A DNA stretch of 64,000 nucleotides from Mycobacterium colombiense CECT 3035 (GTDB taxonomy: Bacteria; Actinomycetota; Actinomycetes; Mycobacteriales; Mycobacteriaceae), in assembly GCF_002105755.1 (NCBI RefSeq), contig NZ_CP020821.1, forward strand, positions 1,054,001 through 1,118,000, read 5' to 3'. The notes under the pieces were generated by a model that was not told the DNA's origin, did no database searches, and worked only from the letters and a program-made list of their open reading frames with translations. Position numbers and translations under genes: made by a program. Positions 45,383 through 54,584 of the stretch are shown here, one piece after another; positions within the stretch are counted from its first letter, which is position 1; every line of letters begins with the position of its first letter.

Positions 45383-46432
45383 ATGGTGAGTACAGCCGAA
45401 CCGACACATATATTGCCGAGCGTGGCGACCACGAGGCGCGTCCATCATCGCCACAGCCCGCAGTCAGTTGCCGTAGGACTTGCCAGCCGCTTGATCGTGA
45501 AGAACACCGTTCGCGCGTGGGCCATGACGCCGAATCTGCGTTGGCCATTCGAATACGTCGACACCGTCGCGGGATTGTTCCCTCGCGTCGGATACGCGGC
45601 GCACACGGAATCGGTGCGATTGGACAACTGTGCCGCCGAATGGGTCCGCGCGCCCGGCGTATCGGGGGAGCGGGCGATCCTGTATCTGCACGGCGGCGCA
45701 TTCCTGACCTGTGGCCTCAACACGCACCGCTCGATGGTGACCCGCCTGTCGAAGGCGGCCGATGCCGCCATCCTCGCCGTCGCCTACCGGAAGCTGCCCG
45801 CACATCAGATCACCGATGCCATCGACGACGGGATCAGCGGCCTGCGCTGGCTGCAGGATCACGGCTACGACGGCGACCGGGTGGTCGTGGCCGGCGATTC
45901 CGCCGGGGGGTACCTGGCCTTCATGACCACGCTTCTGGCGATCCAGGACGGCATCATGGAGCCGGCCGGGGTCGCGGCCGTCTCACCATTCACCGATGCG
46001 GATCCGGTGCGAAAGCTCAAGCACCCCAACGCCCGTAGATGCTCGATGTTCACCCGCCGGGCCTTCTCGCGGTTCGCCCAATTGCTCAGCAGCGCGCAGG
46101 TTGTGGAGGGCGAGGGGCAGGGCGACACCACCGTCGCGTCGCCGGTGGACGCCGATCTGTCCTCGTTGCCACCGGTCACCATTCACGCCAGTTCCGACGA
46201 GTTGTTGCTCGCCGATGCCGAGCTGATGGCAAAGCGCTTGGAAGCCAGCGGGATCCACTGCGACCTGCACCTGTGGGACGGACAGATCCACGACTTCCCT
46301 TTGGCCGCAGACGTTTTGCCGGAGGGCAGGCGCGCCATCCGGTACCTGGGGGACTTCGTCAAGGACGTCACCGCTGTCCGCGCCAAGGTTCCGAGCATGC
46401 GTAGCCTGCGCAATGCCGCGGTGGCCGGTTGA
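45383..46432 (+). CDS. Esterase/lipase, alpha/beta hydrolase fold
   Basis: This 349-residue hydrolase of the hormone-sensitive lipase type has HGGAF at 103-107, the nucleophile Ser173 in GDSAGG, an Asp in ASSDELLL and a His in GQIHDFPLA. It resembles the mycobacterial Lip family with an N-terminal cap. ATG 45383 lies 9 bp after TAGGAGG. The natural substrate may be a short- or medium-chain ester; no operon partner is seen. Confidence 0.9.
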   Translation: MVSTAEPTHILPSVATTRRVHHRHSPQSVAVGLASRLIVKNTVRAWAMTPNLRWPFEYVDTVAGLFPRVGYAAHTESVRLDNCAAEWVRAPGVSGERAILYLHGGAFLTCGLNTHRSMVTRLSKAADAAILAVAYRKLPAHQITDAIDDGISGLRWLQDHGYDGDRVVVAGDSAGGYLAFMTTLLAIQDGIMEPAGVAAVSPFTDADPVRKLKHPNARRCSMFTRRAFSRFAQLLSSAQVVEGEGQGDTTVASPVDADLSSLPPVTIHASSDELLLADAELMAKRLEASGIHCDLHLWDGQIHDFPLAADVLPEGRRAIRYLGDFVKDVTAVRAKVPSMRSLRNAAVAG

Positions 46433-46593
46433 AGGCGTCGAAAGTAACTGCGCTGCAAACCGTTTCGCTGGACCGCTGCCCCGGGGCCCGCGTACCGCTT
46501 TCTAGCATGCACTCTGGCGGGCGGTCGCGCGACACCGGGCCGGGCGAACAACCCGGCGCATAACTTGCGCCGCTGCCGTTACAGTTGGTCCTG

Positions 46594-49260
46594 ATGACCC
46601 CACCAGCCCCGCCTGCGCTGACCGTGCGCTACGAGGGAGCCGAGCGCACCTTCGCGCCGGGCAACGACGTAGTGATCGGCCGTGACCTGCGCGCCGACAT
46701 GCGAGTCGCCCACCCGCTGATCTCCCGCAACCACCTGATCGTGCGGTATGACCAGGGCCGATGGATCGCCATCGACAACGGCAGCCTGAACGGCCTGTAC
46801 GTGCACAACCGTCGCGTCCCGGTCGTCGACATCCAGGACGGCCTGCGCGTCAACATGGGCAATCCCGACGGCCCCCCGCTGTCCTTCGAGGTCGGCCGCC
46901 ACCAGGGCACGGCCGGCCGCCCCCCGCTGACGACGTCCATACCGATCGTCAGTAACCCCAGCGAACCGCTGGCGCGGGCGCCGCAGAGCCAGCCACTCGG
47001 CCCGCAGTGGCCCGGCCAGCCCCAGCAGCCGGCGTCGTCCTCCTTCCGCCACCCCGCCCATCCGCCCACCGCCGCGCAGCCGGGCCAGCAGGCCGGCGGA
47101 GCCACGCCGGGCTACCCGTCCGCACCGCAGCCCCGGTACCCGACCGGCGGCCTGCCGAGCGCCCCGCCCAGCGGCGCCCAGCACGCCCCGCAGATCTACC
47201 GGTCGCCGTCGGCGCACGCGGCACCGCCGACCACCGCCGGGCCTGCGGCGCCCCAGACGGGCCGCATCGGCGGCGACTCGTCCGTCATCGCGACGTCGAT
47301 GATGAAGATCCTGCGGCCGGGCAAGACCGGGCTGGACGTGCCCGGCGCGATCAAGATCGGCCGCGCCAACGACAACGACATCGTCATCCCCGAAGTGCTG
47401 GCCTCGCGCCACCACGCCACCCTGGTCCCGACGCCCACCGGCACCGAGATCCACGACAACCGCAGCATCAACGGCACCTTCGTCAACGGCGCCAGGGTCG
47501 ATTCGGCCGTGCTGCACGACGGCGACGTCGTCACGATCGGCAACATCGACCTGGTCTTCCACGGCGGCCACCTGGCCCGCCGCGACCAGGCCGCGACGGC
47601 GACGCGCAGCGGCGGGCTCGACGTGCGCGGGGTGACCTGGACGATCGAGAACAACAAGACGCTGCTGGACAACATCTCGCTGACCGCGCTGCCCGGCACG
47701 CTGACCGCGATCATCGGGCCCTCCGGCGCCGGCAAGTCGACCTTCGCCCGGTTGGTCGCGGGCTACACCCACCCCACCACGGGAACGGTGTCGTTCGAGG
47801 GCCACAACGTGCACGCCGAGTACGCCTCGCTGCGCAGCAGGATCGGGATGGTGCCCCAGGACGACGTCGTGCACGGGCAGCTGACCGTGCAGCAGGCGCT
47901 GATGTACGCCGCGGAACTGCGGCTGCCGCCGGACACCACCAAGGACGACCGCGCCCAGGTGGTGGCCCGGGTGCTCGAAGAACTCGAGATGACCCAGCAC
48001 CTGCACACCCGGGTGGACAAGCTGTCCGGGGGTCAGCGCAAGCGGGCGTCGGTGGCCCTGGAACTGCTGACCGGGCCGTCGCTGCTGATCCTCGACGAGC
48101 CGACCTCCGGCCTGGACCCGGCGCTGGACCGCCAGGTGATGACCATGCTGCGGCAGCTGGCCGACGCCGGCCGCGTGGTGCTGGTGGTGACGCACTCGCT
48201 GACCTACCTCGACGTCTGCGACCAGGTGCTGCTGCTGGCGCCGGGCGGCATGACGGCGTTCTGCGGGCCGCCCAGCCAGATCGGTCCGGCCATGGGCACC
48301 ACCAACTGGGCCGACATCTTCAGCACGGTCGCCAACGACCCCGACGGGTCCCGCGCGCGCTACCTGACGCGCACCGGTCCGCCGCCGGCCCCGCCGCCCG
48401 CTGAGAAACCCGCCGAACTGGGCGATCCCGCGCACACCAGCCTGTTCCGGCAGTTCTCCACGATCGCGCGGCGCCAGATGCGGCTGATCGTCTCGGACCG
48501 CGGCTACTTCGTCTTCCTCGCGCTGTTGCCGTTCATCATGGGGTCGCTGTCGATGTCGGTGCCCGGCGACGTCGGCTTCGGCATCCCGAACCCGATGGGC
48601 GCCGCGCCCAACGAGCCGGGGCAGATCCTGGTGCTGCTGAACGTCGGCGCGGTGTTCATGGGGACCGCCCTGACCATCCGCGACCTGATCGGTGAGCGCG
48701 CCATCTTCCTGCGCGAGCAGGCGGTCGGGTTGTCCACGTCGGCGTATCTGTTGGCCAAGGTCTGCGTGTACACGGTCTTCGCGATCGTCCAATCGGCGAT
48801 CGTCAGCATCATCGCGGTGCTCGGCAAGGGCGCCCCGACCCAGGGTGCGGTGGCGCTGGGCAAGCCGGCCCTGGAGCTGTTCGCCGACGTCGCGCTGACC
48901 TGCGTCGCCTCGGCCATGCTCGGGTTGGCCCTGTCCGCCGTCGCCAAGTCCAACGAGCAGATCATGCCGTTGCTGGTGGTGGCGGTCATGTCGCAGCTGG
49001 TGTTCTCCGGCGGGATGATCCCGGTCACCGCGCGCATCGGGCTGGACCAGATGTCATGGGCGACACCGGCGCGGTGGGGATTCGCGGCGTCGGCCTCCAC
49101 CGCGGATCTGACCAAGCTGGTGCCCGGCCCGCTCACGCCGAAGGACTCGCACTGGCGGCACACTCCGGCGACCTGGTGGTTCGACGTCGGCATGCTGTTC
49201 GTCATCAGCGCCGTCTACCTGGGCTTCGTGCGCTGGAAGATCCGGCTGCGGGGCGGCTGA
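46594..49260 (+). CDS. ABC transporter with two FHA domains (Rv1747-like)
   Basis: This 888-residue exporter has FHA domain 1 at about residues 8-100 (GRDLRADMRVAHPLISRNHL, NGSLNGLY) and a Pro/Gln-rich linker to about 225. FHA domain 2 lies at about 235-330 (GRANDNDIVIPEVLASRHHA, NRSINGTF). The ATPase has Walker A GPSGAGKST near 375, the LSGGQRKR signature near 477, and Walker B ILDEPTSGLDP. An ABC-2-type membrane domain follows from about 630. In M. tuberculosis the homologue is phosphorylated by PknF and linked to phosphatidylinositol mannoside export. No kinase gene is adjacent here. ATG 46594 is favoured over TTG 46585. Confidence 0.93.
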   Translation: MTPPAPPALTVRYEGAERTFAPGNDVVIGRDLRADMRVAHPLISRNHLIVRYDQGRWIAIDNGSLNGLYVHNRRVPVVDIQDGLRVNMGNPDGPPLSFEVGRHQGTAGRPPLTTSIPIVSNPSEPLARAPQSQPLGPQWPGQPQQPASSSFRHPAHPPTAAQPGQQAGGATPGYPSAPQPRYPTGGLPSAPPSGAQHAPQIYRSPSAHAAPPTTAGPAAPQTGRIGGDSSVIATSMMKILRPGKTGLDVPGAIKIGRANDNDIVIPEVLASRHHATLVPTPTGTEIHDNRSINGTFVNGARVDSAVLHDGDVVTIGNIDLVFHGGHLARRDQAATATRSGGLDVRGVTWTIENNKTLLDNISLTALPGTLTAIIGPSGAGKSTFARLVAGYTHPTTGTVSFEGHNVHAEYASLRSRIGMVPQDDVVHGQLTVQQALMYAAELRLPPDTTKDDRAQVVARVLEELEMTQHLHTRVDKLSGGQRKRASVALELLTGPSLLILDEPTSGLDPALDRQVMTMLRQLADAGRVVLVVTHSLTYLDVCDQVLLLAPGGMTAFCGPPSQIGPAMGTTNWADIFSTVANDPDGSRARYLTRTGPPPAPPPAEKPAELGDPAHTSLFRQFSTIARRQMRLIVSDRGYFVFLALLPFIMGSLSMSVPGDVGFGIPNPMGAAPNEPGQILVLLNVGAVFMGTALTIRDLIGERAIFLREQAVGLSTSAYLLAKVCVYTVFAIVQSAIVSIIAVLGKGAPTQGAVALGKPALELFADVALTCVASAMLGLALSAVAKSNEQIMPLLVVAVMSQLVFSGGMIPVTARIGLDQMSWATPARWGFAASASTADLTKLVPGPLTPKDSHWRHTPATWWFDVGMLFVISAVYLGFVRWKIRLRGG

Positions 49261-49271
49261 GCGCTGGACTG

Positions 49272-49436
49272 TCAGGCGCCCTTGCGCACCAACTGCTCGG
49301 CCGCGGCGCGCATCCGGTCGGACAGCTGCAGCAGATCGTGCTCGCCCACGCCCAGCGGCAGCGTGTATGCCAGTTGCCGCAATTCGACGGCGTAGTTGCG
49401 CAAATCTTCGCGAAGGCGCATCTCAACAGTGGGCAT
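49272..49436 (-). CDS. Small conserved protein, function unknown
   Basis: This 54-residue helical protein (MPTVEMRLREDLRNYAVELR, then LLQLSDRMRAAAEQL) is convergent with the FHA-ABC gene, 11 bp from its stop. AGAAGTT-type purines precede ATG 49436 only weakly. I recognise no domain. Its amphipathic pattern suggests a small helical bundle or partner protein. A longer upstream frame is open to 49907 but runs through the divergent promoter and is rejected. Confidence 0.55.
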   Translation of the reverse strand: MPTVEMRLREDLRNYAVELRQLAYTLPLGVGEHDLLQLSDRMRAAAEQLVRKGA

Positions 49437-49584
49437 GAACTTCTCCCTCGGGCTGGGCAGGAGTCTGGTCCGCGTCGACCAGCCGATCTGAAAATTTTCG
49501 CAGCCCGTAGGGGCAACCGCGAGGGCGCCGACGCGTATTAACGGGAGTTTGACAGCGAATTTACAGTTCGGGCGTTGGAGCTGT

Positions 49585-49602
49585 CGGCACGCGCGCGTGC
49601 CG
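49585..49602. promoter_or_regulatory. 18-bp perfect palindrome upstream of the acyl-CoA dehydrogenase operon
   Basis: CGGCACGCG-CGCGTGCCG is a perfect 18-bp palindrome ending 87 bp before the ATG at 49690. It lies in the spacer between the small minus-strand gene and the igr-like operon, where a repressor operator would be expected. Its GC-only core raises the chance of coincidence. Confidence 0.4.
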
Positions 49603-49689
49603 CAATACCGAAATTCCTTGCGCCAGCTCGCCGTGGCGTTACGCTGACGACGCTCGGTGACAAGCATGCGGAAAGGCAAAGGCGCCGGA

Positions 49690-50868
49690 ATGGATTTCGA
49701 ACTCGACGCTGGGCAGCGCGCCTGGCTCACCGAAATTCGTGAGTTTCTGCACCAGAACGTCACCCCGGAATTGCGCGCCGAACTCGCCGAGCACGACCTG
49801 GAATTCCCGGACGGCGAGGTCGCCCGGTTTCGCCGCAAGATCGGGGCCAAGGGCTGGTTCGGGCTGAACTGGCCCCGCGAATATGGGGGACTGGGGCTCG
49901 GCGCCATTCACCTGCACCTGCTGATGAGCGAATTCGAATACTGGGGCGTGCCCGGCCCCGACTTGACGGTCACCTCGGTGGCGCCGATGATCATGTGGCA
50001 CGGCACCGAGCGCAACAAGACCGAATGGCTGGCCCCGATCGCCCGGGGCGAAATGATCTGCGCGGTGGGCTATTCCGAGCCGGAGGCGGGAACCGACCTG
50101 GCCAGCCTGCGCACCAGCGCCAGGCTGGACGGCCAGGAATGGGTGATCAACGGCACCAAGATCTGGAACAGCGGCGCCCAGCGCGCGACGCACGAATGGC
50201 TCTGTGTCCGTACCGATCCCACCGGCGCCCGGCACCGGGGCATCTCGGTCATCATCGTGCCGATCGACAGCCCGGGCGTCGAGGTCCGACCGCTGTACGC
50301 GTGGTCGGGTTATCGGACCAACGAGGTGCACTTCCGCGACGTGCGGGTCCCGGTCACCAACCTGGTCGGCGAGGTCAACCGCGGCTGGACCTACATCACC
50401 GGTGCGCTCGATCTCGAACGCGGCGCGCTGACCAACGCCGGAGACCTGCGCCGCGCCGTTGACGAGCTGCACGAGCTGGCGGGGCGGCCGCGGCGCGACG
50501 GGTCCGTACCCGCCGACGACCCGTCGCTTCGACGCAGGTTGGTGCAGGCGGAGGCCGATGTCGCGGTGGCCGTCCTGATGGGCTACGAGGCGGCGTCGAT
50601 CCTCGACAGCGGCGTCATCCCGAGCGTCGAGGTCAGTGTCGAGAAGGTGTTCACCAGCGAGCTGCGCCAGCGCATCGCCGACCTGGCGCTCGACCTTCTC
50701 GGCCCCGACGGCCTGCTGGCGCATCGCAGCGAACGGGCCCCGCTGGCGGGCAAATTCGAGCGGCTGTACCGGGCCGCCCCGCTGATGCGCTTCGGCGGCG
50801 GCACCAACGAGGTGCTGCGCGACATCATCGCCCAGCGCGGGCACGCGATGCCCTCCTATGGGCGCTGA
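49690..50868 (+). CDS. Acyl-CoA dehydrogenase (FadE26/ChsE4-like)
   Basis: This 392-residue flavoprotein begins DFELDAGQRAWLTEIREFL. The substrate/FAD motif CAVGYSEPEAGTDLASLRTS lies near residue 125, and the C-terminal FAD motif RFGGGTNEVLRDIIAQRG is intact. It is followed after 21 bp by a second, shorter acyl-CoA dehydrogenase. Paired, unequal dehydrogenases in mycobacteria form alpha2-beta2 enzymes for steroid side-chain acyl-CoAs. I therefore infer desaturation of a branched or steroid-linked acyl-CoA. ATG 49690 is chosen; ATG 49666 would add eight residues. Confidence 0.9.
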   Translation: MDFELDAGQRAWLTEIREFLHQNVTPELRAELAEHDLEFPDGEVARFRRKIGAKGWFGLNWPREYGGLGLGAIHLHLLMSEFEYWGVPGPDLTVTSVAPMIMWHGTERNKTEWLAPIARGEMICAVGYSEPEAGTDLASLRTSARLDGQEWVINGTKIWNSGAQRATHEWLCVRTDPTGARHRGISVIIVPIDSPGVEVRPLYAWSGYRTNEVHFRDVRVPVTNLVGEVNRGWTYITGALDLERGALTNAGDLRRAVDELHELAGRPRRDGSVPADDPSLRRRLVQAEADVAVAVLMGYEAASILDSGVIPSVEVSVEKVFTSELRQRIADLALDLLGPDGLLAHRSERAPLAGKFERLYRAAPLMRFGGGTNEVLRDIIAQRGHAMPSYGR

Positions 50869-50889
50869 CCCCGAGCCCCGCCCCCGCCG

Positions 50890-52008
50890 ATGAAGACGAT
50901 CCTCACCGCCGAACAGCGCGAGTTCGCCTCGGCGTTGCGCGCACTGCTGGCCGCCGAGAACCCGATCGCTCTGGTGCGCGCCCTCGCCGAACCCGGCGCG
51001 GACCGCGGTACGCCGGCGCTGTGGAAGGCGCTGGCCGATGCGGGCGTCTTCGGCCTGGCCATCAGCGAGGAATACGGCGGCGCCGGCGGCTCGCTCGACG
51101 ACCTCGCGGTCTTCTACACCGAGGCCGGCCGCGCGCTGTGCCCGACGACGGTGCACAGCAGCGTGCAGGCCGCGCTGGCCATCGACCAACTCGGCTCCCC
51201 GGCCGCGAAGTCGCGCTGGCTGCCGCCGCTCGCGTCCGGGGGCATCCGCGCCACCACCGCGCTGTGGAACGCCCGCGACGCCGGCGTCGTCGCCCCGCCG
51301 CTGCACGCAGATCCCGCCGGAGAACGGTGGCGGCTCAACGGAACCGCGGACTACGTCCTCGATGCCGACATCGCCGACCTCATCGTGGTGTCGGCCGCGG
51401 CACCCGGGCGCACCCTGCTTTTCGTCGTCGACGTCGGCCTGGTCAGCGTGGAACCGCTCGACATGGCCGGCGGGCTGCGGGCCTACACGGTGCGCTTTGA
51501 CGACGTGGCCGCCGACGCGGCGCCCGACGGGATCGCCGCACCGGCGTTGCGCCGCCTGGCCAACACCGCCGTGGCGCTGGGATCGCTCGACCTGGTCGGC
51601 GTCGGCCAGGCCGTGCTGGACCGCACCGTCGACTACACCAAGCTGCGTCATCAATTCGGCCGGCCCATCGCGTCGTTTCAGGCGGCCCAGCATCTGGTCG
51701 CCAACATGCACATCGCGCTCGCGGCGGCGCGACTGGCCGCGCACGCTGCGGTGTTCTGGCTGGGCCGCGGCCGGGTCGCGGCCAGGGAGACGGCCGTCGC
51801 GCGCATGCATGCGGCTGCCGCCGCGCGGCTGATCACGCTGGACGCCCACCAATTGCACGGCGGCATGGGCTATGTCACCGAGACCGACCTGCACCTGTGG
51901 AGCGAGCGCGCACGGCTGGGCTCGACGCTCGGCGGCGGGCCCGACGTCGCCGCCTGCTGGCTCGAGCGGAGCATGCACGGGGAGACCGATGAAGGGGAGC
52001 GCCGTTGA
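50890..52008 (+). CDS. Acyl-CoA dehydrogenase partner subunit (FadE27-like)
   Basis: This 372-residue acyl-CoA dehydrogenase begins TILTAEQREFASALRALLA and has FGLAISEEYGGAGGSLDDL and the RHQFGRPIASFQAAQHLVAN segment. It ends HQLHGGMGYVTETDLHLW. It lacks the C-terminal FGGGTNE-type motif present in its neighbour, as expected for the second chain of a heteromeric enzyme. It overlaps the next gene by a TTGA. The two chains probably share active-site construction. Confidence 0.9.
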   Translation: MKTILTAEQREFASALRALLAAENPIALVRALAEPGADRGTPALWKALADAGVFGLAISEEYGGAGGSLDDLAVFYTEAGRALCPTTVHSSVQAALAIDQLGSPAAKSRWLPPLASGGIRATTALWNARDAGVVAPPLHADPAGERWRLNGTADYVLDADIADLIVVSAAAPGRTLLFVVDVGLVSVEPLDMAGGLRAYTVRFDDVAADAAPDGIAAPALRRLANTAVALGSLDLVGVGQAVLDRTVDYTKLRHQFGRPIASFQAAQHLVANMHIALAAARLAAHAAVFWLGRGRVAARETAVARMHAAAAARLITLDAHQLHGGMGYVTETDLHLWSERARLGSTLGGGPDVAACWLERSMHGETDEGERR

Positions 52009-52505
52009 GCGAGGACAGTCTGATCGATGCGGAATCGGCATCGCGGGTGGGCACCGTCGCCGCGTCGGCGACCGGTGAGGTGAACCGGCGCGACTGGCAA
52101 CGCTGGGCCGCGGCGGTGGGTGACCACAACCCGCTGTATTTCGACCCGGATCACGCGAGGGCCAATGGATATCGCGACATCATCTGCCCGCCGTTGTTCC
52201 TCCAGTACGCGATCCTCGGGGTCTCGCCGCTCGGGTCGCTGCGCCCCGACGGATCGTCCGGCGCGGTCTCCGGCGGCCTGGCCTTCCCCCGGGCCCCCAA
52301 ACGGATGGCCGGCGGCGAGAGCTTCACGTTTCACCTGCCGGCCTATCACCGCGACGAGATCGAGATGGTCCGCACCATCGCCTCGATCATCGAAAAGCAG
52401 GGCCGCTCCGGCAAATTCGTTCTCGTCACCTGGCACACGGTGTACCACAACCAGCACGACGACCTGCTGGCCGAAGCGTCGACCTCGATGATCGCCCGTC
52501 CATGA
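52005..52505 (+). CDS. MaoC-like hotdog protein, probable non-catalytic half
   Basis: This 166-residue hotdog protein starts at TTG 52005, overlapping the dehydrogenase stop. The hydratase loop reads AAAVGDHNPLYFDPDHARAN: the Asp/Asn region is kept, but Tyr stands where MaoC hydratases have His. In cholesterol degradation, ChsH1-ChsH2 is a mixed MaoC pair with only one catalytic side, and this chain looks like the inactive partner. It overlaps the next gene, a second MaoC domain, by ATGA. Confidence 0.85.
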   Translation: MSEDSLIDAESASRVGTVAASATGEVNRRDWQRWAAAVGDHNPLYFDPDHARANGYRDIICPPLFLQYAILGVSPLGSLRPDGSSGAVSGGLAFPRAPKRMAGGESFTFHLPAYHRDEIEMVRTIASIIEKQGRSGKFVLVTWHTVYHNQHDDLLAEASTSMIARP

Positions 52506-52948
52506 CCGGTCAGCAGCCGTTCTTCGAGGACGTCGCGGTGGGCGACGACATTCCCACCCTGACCGTCACCGTCGACGAAACCCAGATGTTCTTCTTCAGC
52601 GCCGCCACCTACAACGGCCACCGGATCCACTACGACAAAGAGTGGGCCCGCGACACCGAAGGCTACGAGAACATCCTGGTGCATGGCCCGCTGCAGGCGG
52701 CGCTGCTGGCCCGCGCGCTGGGCGACTGGATCGGCGGGCGCGGGCGGCTGGTGTCGTTCTCGGTGCAGAACCGGGCCGTCGCCTATCCCGGCGAAGCGCT
52801 CAGCTTCGGTGGTGAGGTCACCGGTAAACGGCTGAGCGACACGGGAACCGGGCTGGTCGACCTCGTCATCGCCGGGCGCCGCGACGCCACGATACTGATG
52901 CCGGGCATGGCGACGGTCGAGCTACCGATGCGGGGAGCCCAGCCGTGA
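52502..52948 (+). CDS. MaoC-like enoyl-CoA hydratase
   Basis: This 148-residue hotdog hydratase has AATYNGHRIHYDKEWARDTE, containing the His of the MaoC catalytic loop, and ENILVHGPLQAALLARAL. It would hydrate the enoyl-CoA made by the adjacent dehydrogenase pair, together with the upstream MaoC-like chain. It overlaps its neighbours by 4 bp on each side (ATGA and GTGA), which implies strict co-translation. Confidence 0.88.
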   Translation: MTGQQPFFEDVAVGDDIPTLTVTVDETQMFFFSAATYNGHRIHYDKEWARDTEGYENILVHGPLQAALLARALGDWIGGRGRLVSFSVQNRAVAYPGEALSFGGEVTGKRLSDTGTGLVDLVIAGRRDATILMPGMATVELPMRGAQP

Positions 52949-54147
52949 CCGGGCTGCGCGGCGAGGCGGCCATCGTCGGCATCGCCGAGCTGCCCGCGCA
53001 GCGGCGGCCGACCCGTGCGCCGCTGTTCACCCTCGACCAGTACGCGGTGCTGGCGAAGATGGCGATCGAGGACGCCGGAGTCGACCCCGGCTGTGTCAAC
53101 GGCCTGCTGACCCACGGCATCGCCGAGTCGCCCATGTTCGCACCGGCCACACTGTGCGAATACCTGGGCTTCGCCCTGGATTTCGGCGAGCGGGTAGATC
53201 TCGGCGGGGCCACCGCCGCCGGAATGATCTGGCGGGCCGCGGCGGCCGTCGAACTCGGCGTCTGCGAAGCGGCGCTCGCCGTCGTGCCCGGATCGGCTTC
53301 GGTACCCCAATCCGAGCGCCGGCCCATGCCCGAGCCGAATTGGTATGGGGCGTCGTCGAACAACTACGGCTCGCCGCAGGCCGAATTCGAGATTCCCTAC
53401 GGCAACGTGGGCCAGAACGCGCCGTATGCGCAGATCGCCCAGCGTTACGCCGCGGAATTTGGTTACGACCCGGCCGCGGTCGCCAAGATCGCCGTCGACC
53501 AACGCACCAACGCGTGTGCGCACCCCGGCGCGGTGTTTCACGGCACCCCGATCACGGTGAACGACGTGCTGGACAGCCCGATGATCGCCGACCCCATCCA
53601 CATGCTGGAAACGGTGATGCGCGTGCACGGGGGAGTGGGCGTATTGATCGCCAACGCCGACATCGCGCGCCGCGGCCGCCACCGCCCGGTGTGGATCACG
53701 GGCTTCGGCGAGCACATCGCCTTCAAGACCCCGACCTATGCCGAGGACCTGCTCTCCACCCCGATCGCACGCGCGGCCGACCGAGCCTTCGCGATGGCCG
53801 GGCTGAACCGGTCCGAAGTGGACGTCGCGTCGATCTACGACTGCTACACCATCACGGTGCTGATGAGCCTGGAGGACGCCGGCTTCTGCGCGAAAGGCGA
53901 AGGCATGTCCTGGATTACGGAGCACGACCTGACCTTTCGCGGTGACTTCCCGCTCAACACCGCCGGCGGCCAACTGTCCTTCGGCCAGGCCGGCATGGCC
54001 GGCGGCATGCACCATGTGGCCGACGGTGCGCGCCAGATCATGGGCCGGGCCGGCGACGCGCAGGTGGCCGACTGTCACACCGCGTTCGTGACCGGCAACG
54101 GCGGCATCATGAGTGAACAGGTCGCACTGCTCCTGCGGGGGGACTAG
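52945..54147 (+). CDS. Thiolase-fold lipid-transfer/aldolase protein (Ltp2-like)
   Basis: This 400-residue thiolase-superfamily protein starts at GTG 52945. At the thiolase nucleophile position it reads VDLGGATAAGMIW with no Cys, and the usual GHP His site reads SFGQAGMAGG. It has SIYDCYTITVLMSLEDAGFC and ends HTAFVTGNGG. Loss of both thiolase residues and the YDC-type segment match Ltp2, the retro-aldolase that releases propionyl-CoA from the steroid side chain with a DUF35 partner. Such a partner is encoded 2 bp downstream. Retro-aldol cleavage is therefore inferred. Confidence 0.88.
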   Translation: MTGLRGEAAIVGIAELPAQRRPTRAPLFTLDQYAVLAKMAIEDAGVDPGCVNGLLTHGIAESPMFAPATLCEYLGFALDFGERVDLGGATAAGMIWRAAAAVELGVCEAALAVVPGSASVPQSERRPMPEPNWYGASSNNYGSPQAEFEIPYGNVGQNAPYAQIAQRYAAEFGYDPAAVAKIAVDQRTNACAHPGAVFHGTPITVNDVLDSPMIADPIHMLETVMRVHGGVGVLIANADIARRGRHRPVWITGFGEHIAFKTPTYAEDLLSTPIARAADRAFAMAGLNRSEVDVASIYDCYTITVLMSLEDAGFCAKGEGMSWITEHDLTFRGDFPLNTAGGQLSFGQAGMAGGMHHVADGARQIMGRAGDAQVADCHTAFVTGNGGIMSEQVALLLRGD

Positions 54148-54149
54148 CC

Positions 54150-54551
54150 ATGGCCCACCCCGTCCCCGAGCCCACACCCGTCTCGCGGCCGTTCTGGGAC
54201 GGCCTCGCGCAGCACCGGATCCTGGTGCAGTATTCGCCGTCGGCGCAGCGCTACGTGTTCTACCCGCGCACGCTGGCCCCGGGCACCCTGGCCGACGACC
54301 TGGAATGGCGCGAAATCGACGGCGCTGCAACGCTGTACACCTTCACGATCGCCCGCCGGCCCACCGGGCCGCCGTGGCAAGACGCGCTGCCTCAGTTGCC
54401 CGCGGTGGTGCAGTGGGACGCCGGGCCGAAATTCAGCACCGAACTTGTCGATGTCGAACCCGGTGACATCCGGGTCGGGATGCGGGTGCGGCCGGTGTTC
54501 TACGATCTGCCGGAAGAGGGCATCACCCTGCTGAAATATCGGCCCGCATGA
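54150..54551 (+). CDS. DUF35 OB-fold protein lacking zinc-ribbon cysteines
   Basis: This 133-residue protein has the DUF35 layout: helix RPFWDGLAQHRILVQYS, the RYVFYPRTLAPG hairpin, then an OB-fold (ATLYTFTIARRPTGPPWQDA, STELVDVEPGDIRVGMRVRP). Family members usually carry C-x-x-C pairs around the YVFYPR hairpin; here no cysteine remains, so no zinc ribbon can form. In ChsH2/Ltp2 complexes the DUF35 domain supports the aldolase. It sits 2 bp after the aldolase gene, which fits a separate subunit of the same complex. Confidence 0.88.
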   Translation: MAHPVPEPTPVSRPFWDGLAQHRILVQYSPSAQRYVFYPRTLAPGTLADDLEWREIDGAATLYTFTIARRPTGPPWQDALPQLPAVVQWDAGPKFSTELVDVEPGDIRVGMRVRPVFYDLPEEGITLLKYRPA

Positions 54552-54584
54552 CCTTGGGCGGCCACGTCGGAGAGGAAGCGATCC

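Noticed and set aside
46579..48792. Long minus-strand open frame opposite the FHA-ABC gene
   Set aside because: Low-complexity Arg/His/Gly-rich shadow; the plus strand has all FHA and ABC motifs.
49639..52041. Long minus-strand open frame opposite the two acyl-CoA dehydrogenases
   Set aside because: Same type of shadow; no recognisable domain and no ribosome site.
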